Source: Hymenobacter lapidiphilus
GTDB lineage: Bacteria; Bacteroidota; Bacteroidia; Cytophagales; Hymenobacteraceae
Direction of reading: 5' to 3'
NCBI RefSeq assembly: GCF_003417065.2
Contig: NZ_QVLT01000020.1
Location: forward strand, 1-64,000
DNA length: 64,000 bases
Position numbers and translations under genes: made by a program. The notes under the pieces are model-generated. The model was not told where the DNA came from and ran no database searches. It worked only from the letters and a program-made list of their open reading frames with translations. Shown piece after piece: positions 6,581 to 12,979 of this stretch (the first letter of the stretch is position 1; the number at the start of each line of letters is the position of its first letter).

Positions 6581-6841
6581 GGCCGGTAACGTGCGAGTAG
6601 CGGTACCGGTAACGGTGCGGGTAACAGCCGGTAGCGGTACCAGTAGCGGCGGGTAACGGTGCGAGTAGTGGATTAGCAGGCGATTCTCCCGAGGTTAGGA
6701 GACAGAGTAGAGCGGTAGGTTGTAGAACCGGGCAGGATTCGTACCTTGAGTCCCGTAGTAGCTCGTTCTATTGCCGGAGCAAGTTATGTTTTTCGCTTCG
6801 CTCAAAACCCGTTCGCCCGTTAGGCTCACTGAACTTGCTCC
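6581..6841. other. candidate oriT region upstream of mobC
   Basis: This non-coding stretch ends 15 bp before the mobC ATG. It has a cluster of short direct repeats: GGTAACGTGCGAGTAG at 6585, GGTAACGGTGCGAGTAG at 6653, and CGGTACC near 6601 and 6635. A perfect 10-bp inverted repeat, GGAGCAAGTT/AACTTGCTCC, lies at 6776-6785 and 6832-6841. Origins of transfer usually lie just upstream of mobC-mobA and contain an inverted repeat beside the nick site. The nick site itself cannot be read from sequence alone. Confidence 0.45.
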
Positions 6842-6856
6842 TTTGGAGACCTGCCC

Positions 6857-7237
6857 ATGACACCGGACCAACCCGTTCCAGCACCCCGCCGTCGAGGCCG
6901 TCAGCCCAAGACAACGCCCCACCAGTCACATACCGTTTCGGTGCGGCTGACAGAGGCGGAGCACCAGGAACTGGCCACCGAGGCGAAGACCTACCGCAAG
7001 TCGATGGGCGAGGTCTTGCGGTCGGTGTGGGCCGGTACCCCCGACGCGGCCCGGCCACCGCGGCCGCGCACGGTGGAGGAAGTGGCCCAACTTCGACAGC
7101 TCGTCGGCATGGCCGGCAACCTGAACCAACTCACCAAGCAGCTGCACGCCGGCCACAACGTGAGCGAAGCGGCCCGGCAGGTGCTGGTGCAACTCTACCG
7201 GCTGCTCGATGAGTTGGCCCCAGACTCAACGCGATGA
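6857..7237 (+). CDS. mobC: MobC-family relaxosome accessory protein
   Basis: This 126-residue protein has a basic N-terminus followed by a ribbon-helix-helix-like region (VSVRLTEAEHQELATEAKTY). The MobC signature comes next (SMGEVLRSVW, then LRQLVGMAGNLNQLTKQLHAG). MobC proteins bind oriT and help open the DNA for the relaxase. The stop overlaps the relaxase start as ATGA, so the two are translated together. The upstream 270 bp is a candidate oriT. Confidence 0.88.
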   Translation: MTPDQPVPAPRRRGRQPKTTPHQSHTVSVRLTEAEHQELATEAKTYRKSMGEVLRSVWAGTPDAARPPRPRTVEEVAQLRQLVGMAGNLNQLTKQLHAGHNVSEAARQVLVQLYRLLDELAPDSTR

Positions 7238-8196
7238 TTGGCAAAGTGAAAATCGGCAAGAGCTTCGGCGCTATCTGCCAGTATGTATTTGGGGAGGAGA
7301 AGGGGGCGGAGGTGCTGGCCAGCGAGGGCGTGCGGGGTAGTTCGGCCGCGCACATGGCGGCCGACTTCAACGCGCAGCGGGAGTTGAACCCGAATCTGGG
7401 CAAGGCCGTGATGCACGTGGCGCTGGCCTGGCCAGCGGAGGAGAAGGAGCGGCTGAGCAATGAGCGGATGGAGGAGCTAGCCCGCGCCTATCTGAAAGAA
7501 ATGAAAGTGGACCCAGAGGGGACGCAGTGGGCACTGGTACGGCACCACGACCAGGCTCACCCGCACTCACATCTAATTATCAACCGGGTTGATAACCAAG
7601 GGGCCACGGTGAGCGACCAACACAACTACCGCAACAGTCAGGAGGCGTGCCGTAAGCTGGAGAAGCAGTACGGGTTGGTGAGTGCCCAGGCCGTGAGCCA
7701 GGACAACCGTCGCGCCGTGCGCGAGCAGCTGCCGGCGCGGGCCGCGGCCAAGCTCTTTCTGCAGGACGCGCTGAGTCGGCACCTGCCCCATGCCACGAGC
7801 GCCGAGGAGCTGACGGCCGCCCTGCAACGGGACGGTATCGGGGTGCAGGCCACTTACCAGAAGGGGCAGTTGCAGGCCGTGGTGTTTGAGCGGGAGGGCC
7901 TGCATTTGAAAGGCAGTGAGGTTGGCCGGGGGTACAGCGGCAACAACCTAGCGAAGACGCTGGCCGCGCAGCAGCACCAGGTGCAGCAGCAGCGGTCGGC
8001 GGTCGGGGAAGCCGGCCAGCAATACGGCCAGCACCGCGTAGCGCTCGACTTGGAGGCCTTCGGCCGCGAGTACGCGGCGCAGCAGCAGACTGATAAAGCC
8101 CAGCAACAGGCCCAGGAACGGGCCGCTACGCAACAAGCCCCTAAACCCGCGCAACGGACGATTGAGCGCAGCGGGGGCTTCCAATTAGGTGATTAA
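7234..8196 (+). CDS. mobA: MobA-type relaxase
   Basis: This 320-residue relaxase/mobilisation nuclease nicks oriT and leads plasmid transfer. The N-terminus MIGKVKIGKSFGAICQYVF carries the likely catalytic tyrosine (Y17). The metal-binding histidine motif is HHDQAHPHSHLIINRV, and NYRNSQEACRKLEKQYGL follows, as in Bacteroidota plasmid relaxases. The C-terminal ~100 residues are Gln-rich and probably helical. No type IV secretion genes are in the circle, so the plasmid is mobilisable rather than self-transmissible. Confidence 0.9.
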   Translation: MIGKVKIGKSFGAICQYVFGEEKGAEVLASEGVRGSSAAHMAADFNAQRELNPNLGKAVMHVALAWPAEEKERLSNERMEELARAYLKEMKVDPEGTQWALVRHHDQAHPHSHLIINRVDNQGATVSDQHNYRNSQEACRKLEKQYGLVSAQAVSQDNRRAVREQLPARAAAKLFLQDALSRHLPHATSAEELTAALQRDGIGVQATYQKGQLQAVVFEREGLHLKGSEVGRGYSGNNLAKTLAAQQHQVQQQRSAVGEAGQQYGQHRVALDLEAFGREYAAQQQTDKAQQQAQERAATQQAPKPAQRTIERSGGFQLGD

Positions 8197-8214
8197 TCTT
8201 CTTTCCCTTTTGTC

Positions 8215-8901
8215 ATGCATCCTTCTTCCCCACCGCCCCCACCCAGCAACGGCGTAGCCATTCTGATGGCCGAAATTGAGCGTATTGCCCAAGAGCTACG
8301 CGCCCTGGACAAACGGCCCTTACCGGCGACCGAGGATCAGGTAAAGGCACTGGTAACGCTGGCCGAGCGCGACCGGCCGCTGACGCTGAGCGTCAACAGC
8401 GAGGCCGTGGCCAAGCTACTGATGGGTAAAGTGGACCAGCAGACGAAGGCGTTTGAGGAGGTGTGCACTAAGCTAATTCGGCTGGTAGATGACCGGACCG
8501 ACTACCTTAACGAGCAGCTAACGGCCAAGTTAGTGGGGTTGCAGCAAGCGCAAACGAAGTTGGCCGTTACTATTCAGGACATCCCGCGTGAGGTGGCCGT
8601 CAACTGGCGGACGCACTGGAAGGCAACGGCCTCAATAGCCCTGGGGCCGGTGGTGCTCGTGTTGCTGATGCTCTGGTTTACGGGTATGTTCTCGCGGGTG
8701 CCGCAGCAGGAGTTAGCCCAGGCCCAGGCCCAGACAACGCAGGCTCAGACGAAAGCGACGCGCATGACGGAAGAGGTACAGAAGTACCAGCAATTCCGGG
8801 CAGCATTAGCTAAAGACCGGCCAGAGATAGCCTACAAATACTTTCCGTATCCCACTGACCCTAAACCAGCTAAAAAAGAGAACAAGCGAGTAAAGCGTTG
8901 A
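8215..8901 (+). CDS. membrane-anchored coiled-coil protein of the mobilisation operon
   Basis: This 228-residue protein starts 18 bp after the relaxase stop. Residues ~15-130 are helical with no obvious family. One transmembrane segment (~144-162, SIALGPVVLVLLMLWFTG) follows. Then comes a Gln/Ala coiled coil (QAQAQTTQAQTKA) and a basic tail (KKENKRVKR). Proteins of this plan often end mobC-mobA operons of Bacteroidota plasmids and may link the relaxosome to the membrane. I do not know the exact role. Confidence 0.7.
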   Translation: MHPSSPPPPPSNGVAILMAEIERIAQELRALDKRPLPATEDQVKALVTLAERDRPLTLSVNSEAVAKLLMGKVDQQTKAFEEVCTKLIRLVDDRTDYLNEQLTAKLVGLQQAQTKLAVTIQDIPREVAVNWRTHWKATASIALGPVVLVLLMLWFTGMFSRVPQQELAQAQAQTTQAQTKATRMTEEVQKYQQFRAALAKDRPEIAYKYFPYPTDPKPAKKENKRVKR

Positions 8902-8903
8902 TA

Positions 8904-8941
8904 GGGTGTTGTTAAACAAATAGGGGAAAACCTCTGACTCG
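8904..8941 (+). repeat. solo copy of a 38-bp transposon end
   Basis: These 38 bases start GGGTGTTGTTAAAC and match the left end of the miniature element at 10966 with two differences. No inverted partner follows within the next kilobase, and no target duplication is seen. It overlaps the last bases after the mobilisation operon. It may be a remnant or the outer end of a larger decayed element. Confidence 0.6.
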
Positions 8942-9073
8942 CAAGCCAAACAGTTCGAATGATGCCGATAAGGCATAAATGCGCCGCAAGGGTGTTGGCC
9001 CAAGCTTTTAACCAAGGCCAATTTTCTAACTTGAAGAGAGTAAATTATTCATTGCATTAATCCGTCCACTGCT

Positions 9074-10558
9074 ATGCGTCATCATTTTCTCTTGTGTGTA
9101 TGCCTATCTTTTTTGAGTAGTGTTCCTACTTATGCCCAAAAGGAGACCACCACATGGTACTTTGGTCGTAACGCCGGGTTCGATTTTTCTCAGGGTTCGC
9201 CGGTCTCAATAGAGCAGAACGGGCTCACTAGGCTCGGTATTGGTATCGTAGTCCAGTCAGATCCACAGACGGGGCAACTACTCTTTTACAGCGACGGCGA
9301 ACAGGTATGGAACCGTAACCACCAACTCATGCCCCACGGCCAACAGCTTCGAGGTTTTTTCTTCCTGCCGCAGGGTGTACTCGCCGTACCCGTACCAGGG
9401 CAAGCGCGCCAATACTACCTCTTTACCATGCAGAGCAGCCAACTCACGCCGGCCACGCTCTCTTACTCTCGCCTCGACATGGGGCTAGACGCGGGCTTAG
9501 GCGACGTGGTCGAGACCGAGAAAAACCAGTCGCTGGTCGGCACCTTCAGCCACCAACTCACAGCCATTCCACACACGAACGGACAGGCTTATTGGGTCAT
9601 TGCTCCCGAATGGAGCACCAACCAGTTTTTCATCTATTTGGTCGATGTGCAGGGCATTAGCTTATCCCATAAGTTAGCTATAGGACTGGCCCAGACACCA
9701 AAAATTGACTTTGATGGCGGGTACCTGAAGCCTTCACCCGATGGCAAAAAGCTCGCTTACAGCATTGGTGGAAACTTTGCATTGAGCCTGTTCGATTTTG
9801 ATGCTACCACGGGGCTATTAAGCAACTACCTCAACTTAGGCACTCTTTTTAATGAAAGTGGAATCTCCTTCTCCCCGGATAACTCCAAACTCTATGTGAG
9901 TCACTTTGATGTAGTTGACCAAGAGAAGAGGCTCCGGGCCGTCATCAGCCAGTATGACTTGGCGGCGGGCAGCGGAGCCGCCATTGCCGCATCGCGCTTA
10001 AGTATTATTGCGAATAACCCGACTACCAATATTCGAGCAGATGAACAGGGGGCAAATGGATACTATACGTTTCAATTAGGACCAGACGGCCGCCTGTACG
10101 GCAATAGCGGGTATGAAGACCGCTTTTTACCGCGCCTGCCTAACCAACACTATATGTATGTCATCAACTATCCCAACCGCCGGGGCTTTGCCTGTGACGT
10201 ACAAGCGCAACCGTTCTCCTTTCCCGATTCGAACGTCGGACCAGGTTTACCTAACTTTATCCAAAGCTCGTTCAACGGCTTAGAACCAAAGCAGGAGCCG
10301 CCACTACCATGCGCTGATATTGCGCTGGTGCTGTTTCCCAACCCTGCCTCTCGTACCGTGCAGCTACAGGTTCCGACAGCCTGCTTTAGTCCGTATCAAC
10401 TCCGACTATACAATGCAGTGGGGCAATTCATTTTCCAGACTAACATATCTACTGCTCTTTCGGCCCCAATCGACATAGGTAACTTAGCGGCAGGTGTTTA
10501 CTATTTTCAATCTCGTTTTTCTGATAAGGTAATTACTATAAAACTTTTGAAAGAATAG
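9074..10558 (+). CDS. secreted beta-propeller-like protein with T9SS sorting domain
   Basis: This 494-residue protein has an N-terminal signal peptide (MRHHFLLCVCLSFLSSVPTYA). The body has repeated short beta motifs such as WYFGRNAGFDF, FYSDGEQVWNR, YLKPSPDGKKLAYSIGG and ISFSPDNSKLYVSHF. These resemble WD40/Lactonase-type propellers of Bacteroidota surface proteins. The last ~75 residues form a type A T9SS sorting domain (LFPNPASRTVQLQV, NLAAGVYYFQ). It is the second T9SS cargo gene on the plasmid, so the replicon seems to carry surface-function genes. Codon use is more AT-rich than in the metalloprotease. Confidence 0.85.
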   Translation: MRHHFLLCVCLSFLSSVPTYAQKETTTWYFGRNAGFDFSQGSPVSIEQNGLTRLGIGIVVQSDPQTGQLLFYSDGEQVWNRNHQLMPHGQQLRGFFFLPQGVLAVPVPGQARQYYLFTMQSSQLTPATLSYSRLDMGLDAGLGDVVETEKNQSLVGTFSHQLTAIPHTNGQAYWVIAPEWSTNQFFIYLVDVQGISLSHKLAIGLAQTPKIDFDGGYLKPSPDGKKLAYSIGGNFALSLFDFDATTGLLSNYLNLGTLFNESGISFSPDNSKLYVSHFDVVDQEKRLRAVISQYDLAAGSGAAIAASRLSIIANNPTTNIRADEQGANGYYTFQLGPDGRLYGNSGYEDRFLPRLPNQHYMYVINYPNRRGFACDVQAQPFSFPDSNVGPGLPNFIQSSFNGLEPKQEPPLPCADIALVLFPNPASRTVQLQVPTACFSPYQLRLYNAVGQFIFQTNISTALSAPIDIGNLAAGVYYFQSRFSDKVITIKLLKE

Positions 10559-10597
10559 ATAATTCATAGCATTGCTCTGGTTTAGCCTTTAAATTAT

Positions 10598-10649
10598 TAA
10601 TTTGTGATGAAGCCGACAGTAAATTATATGTCAGCTCCATCACAAATTA
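10598..10649. terminator. long inverted repeat after the propeller gene, probable terminator
   Basis: TAATTTGTGATG (10598-10609) pairs perfectly with CATCACAAATTA (10638-10649). Inside it GACA and TGTC can extend the stem. It lies 40 bp after the stop and between two facing units, so it could end transcription from both sides. Confidence 0.5.
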
Positions 10650-10803
10650 TTTATGAGATGATATTGTAGAATTTATTCAAAAAAATCTGCTTTAGGTCTG
10701 CTATTTTGGGATATTCCGTCACTGGCTCTTATCTGAAAGAAAGCGCCACTAAAATCAGCAAACTCAACTGTCGTAAAGTTGAAATATATTTCTCTGTTAG
10801 GAT

Positions 10804-11371
10804 TTACTTGAGCATCGGAAGGAACATCTTGACCAGTAGGAAAAGTCTGTGGAGCTGGAGCGGGTAGCTGCCTTTCTTCCGCAATCCAACGGGCTGGTGC
10901 GCCTGCAGATGCATCGCCACCCGCTGCCCAATCATTAGCTGCTGGATGCGCTGCAGCAGTACTTTGGGTGTTGTTAAACAAATAGGGTAAAACCTCCGAC
11001 TCGGGCATACCACTGCCTGGATTTCCTAATTAGCGACCTGTTGGACAATATGTTAGCTGGCATGTGGCCGGAATGATAGCCTTAACGTTCGTTTTCGCTA
11101 GCCACTTTTGATTGCGTTAAGGTGCGTGTAATACTATCGGGTTTTCGATGCTCTTACGCCGATTTTGCACCTTATCACGAGCGACAGGGCCATTTGGCCA
11201 CGGACTCGGAGGTTTTACCCTATTTGTTTAACAACACCCTACTTTAGACTCGTCCAGCGTCAGGCCCATGCTGGCTAAGCTAAGGTCTTCGCGGCTCTAG
11301 GTGAACACGTCTCCGAGAAGGGGCTCGTCGCCTTCCGACAGGTACGCCACCAGCTGTAGTTTAAAGTTCAT
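10804..11371 (-). pseudogene. ISKra4-like transposase, N-terminal remnant, cut by a miniature element
   Basis: Reading the minus strand from 11371 gives MNFKLQLVAYLSEGDEP, then an in-frame TAG, then LASMGLTLDESK. After removal of the miniature element at 10966-11239 it goes on as VLLQRIQQLMIGQRVAMHLQ and RKKGSYPLQLHRLF. This resembles the start of ISKra4-family transposases; I judged that by eye without alignment. The usual Cys pair after the HLQAHQ region and the whole catalytic part are missing, so the IS was already decayed. Confidence 0.5.
10960..11245. mobile_element. 274-bp miniature inverted-repeat element with 6-bp target duplication
   Basis: Inverted ends of 38 bp lie at 10966-11003 and 11202-11239, with two mismatches near the inner side. 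The outer ends start GGGTGTTGTTAAAC. The element is flanked by TACTTT on both sides (10960-10965 and 11240-11245). It carries no gene. It is inserted in the ISKra4-like remnant. The end sequence differs from the Tn3-type element at 5933, so a second transposase family must have moved it. I cannot name that family. Confidence 0.8.
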
Positions 11372-11409
11372 GGCAGCAAGTAATTTTCATGGCAGCCAGT
11401 AATTAAGGA

Positions 11410-12027
11410 TTACAACAAGGTCTTCACTTTACGCACCGTATTGATGGCCACGTCGCACAACTTGGCCGTTTTGCGCACGCTCAGGCCCGCACGTAGCTGC
11501 CGAGCGACGGCGGCATACTTTTTCAGAAAGACGGCCTTTTCTTCCGTTGCGCCTACCGGGCGGCCAATCCGGATGCCTTGCCGCCGCGCTTCGTCCATGC
11601 CGGAGATAATGCGTTCGCGCAGGGTCTCGCGTTCGAGACGGGCAAACTCGGCCAACAGCGTGAACATAAACTGGGCGACCGGATTGCGTTTGCCGTTTTT
11701 GAGGGTTTCAATCCCAAAGTTTTGGACGTAGATACTGATGCCCAGCTGCGTCAGCTCCTCGACAATTTGCAGCACTTCCACCGTGGAGCGACCCAGGCGC
11801 GAGACTTCGCTCACTAATACTTTCTGGATAGTGCCCCGGCGACTCAGTTCCAGCAACTGCTGAATGCCCTCCCGGTCCTGATTCCGCTTGGCGCCGCTAA
11901 TCTTCTCCGAAATCTCGGCCACGACCTGCACCGCCTGGTTCTGGGCAACGGCGCGCAGGTCTTCTACCTGCCGCTGATACTCCTGCTCCTTTTTGGAGAC
12001 GCGCACGAAAATGACGGCCTGTTGCAT
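11410..12027 (-). CDS. serine recombinase / resolvase
   Basis: This 205-residue protein has the N-terminal resolvase catalytic domain: VIFVRVSKKEQEYQRQ with nucleophile Ser11, VLVSEVSRLGRS, and the long helix segment FMFTLLAEFARLERETLRERI. A C-terminal helix-turn-helix follows (GLSVRKTAKLCDVAINTV). It belongs with Tn3-type resolvases and Pin/Hin invertases. On a plasmid its likely job is multimer resolution, which fits the 34-bp dyad just upstream. No transposase gene lies next to it. Confidence 0.9.
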   Translation of the reverse strand: MQQAVIFVRVSKKEQEYQRQVEDLRAVAQNQAVQVVAEISEKISGAKRNQDREGIQQLLELSRRGTIQKVLVSEVSRLGRSTVEVLQIVEELTQLGISIYVQNFGIETLKNGKRNPVAQFMFTLLAEFARLERETLRERIISGMDEARRQGIRIGRPVGATEEKAVFLKKYAAVARQLRAGLSVRKTAKLCDVAINTVRKVKTLL

Positions 12028-12046
12028 GGCGCAAAGCTACCCGGGA

Positions 12047-12080
12047 TGTATCAACTAAACCACTTGGTTTTCTTGATACA
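12047..12080. promoter_or_regulatory. 34-bp dyad upstream of the resolvase; candidate res site or operator
   Basis: TGTATCAA (12047-12054) and TTGATACA (12073-12080) are perfect outer arms. AAACCA (12057-12062) and TGGTTT (12065-12070) are perfect inner arms. The 34-bp length and position 20 bp before the resolvase ATG fit a resolvase binding site (site I or an operator). Additional sites II and III are not obvious. Confidence 0.6.
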
Positions 12081-12159
12081 GTTTTCAGGATTTAAAATCC
12101 GCGAAGAAATAGTCGTAGCCGCCCTGCGAATACAGGAAATCGGGACTACCCTTAAGTTG

Positions 12160-12365
12160 CTACACTTTCGCTAGGCGTTCGTTGACCTGGTCTTTGTCGA
12201 AGTGCTCCGGGCGGGAGGTCCAAAACCAGGTCGGCACGTCGTCGTCCCAGATATCCTCACCGGCCAGCAGGCGGTCACGGGCTTCGTAGGCCCAGCTGAA
12301 CTGGGCCAGCGTGCGCTAGATGTAGCCCTCGGGACCGCCGACCTCTTCCGGTGGGCAGGCCCGGC
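12160..12365 (-). pseudogene. unknown protein remnant with an in-frame amber codon
   Basis: The minus strand reads EEVGGPEGYI, then TAG, then RTLAQFSWAYEARDRLLAGED, DDDVPTWFWTSRPEHFDKDQ and a stop at 12160. The amino-acid pattern is clearly protein-like, but the stop splits it and no start is seen. I do not recognise the family. A single base change could restore it. Confidence 0.4.
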
Positions 12366-12519
12366 GACCACTCACGCACACCGGATGGGCTGACAGAGTA
12401 ATTGGGGGCCGCACCTTTAGACTGCCGCCAGCCGGTCAGTACCGGATAAAATAGAAGCAGCTGGTTGAGGCATGGCGTTCATCGACAAAAACGGATTTTC
12501 AAGTTAAGCTAGAAGACAG

Positions 12520-12819
12520 TTACCCCCGAGACTGCCCCTCACTTTTTGACACTCTCAGGCGCAGCTTGCCGGTGACTGGCAGCAAGCCGAGCAGCAAATG
12601 GGCCAGCAATAGATAATTGAGCTCGGTTTCGCGGAAAAAGTCCTGAATCCGTGTCTCATTCGAGACGGGTTTGACCGCGTCGTTGAGGTGCTGGGCTACT
12701 TCGCAGAATTGTACGTTGCAGCTCTTGATCAGACCGATAACGAATTGGTCAATAAACTTTTGGCGCGACAGATGGCTCACGATGGGCAGCTGTCGCAAAA
12801 GGTGGTAAGTTTGGTTCTG
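12520..12819 (-). pseudogene. IS4-family transposase, N-terminal remnant
   Basis: The readable stretch QNQTYHLLRQLPIVSHLSRQ, KFIDQFVIGLIKSCNVQF, VSNETRIQDFFRE and LLLGLLPVTGKLRL matches the start of Bacteroidota IS4-type transposases as I know them. It breaks off near 12520 before the first catalytic aspartate. It lies head to head with the metalloprotease gene, so an old insertion may have shaped that promoter region. Confidence 0.6.
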
Positions 12820-12979
12820 AGGCCTTGCTTCACGGGGCTGAACGGGTTTGGTGGCTAGGAATACCAAAGGTCGGACTGCCCCGTTTTTAGCCGCAAAATT
12901 TAGCAGGGTAGAGTACTTAATAATCCGATCCCACTCATCATCTTTTCTCCTTATCACTTGTTTTTTAATTCGCATTTTT

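Noticed and set aside
10673..11008. 111-residue minus-strand frame beginning in the miniature element end
   Set aside because: Its first residues are the translated transposon end, and the rest is out of frame with the ISKra4-like remnant. It is a chance fusion.
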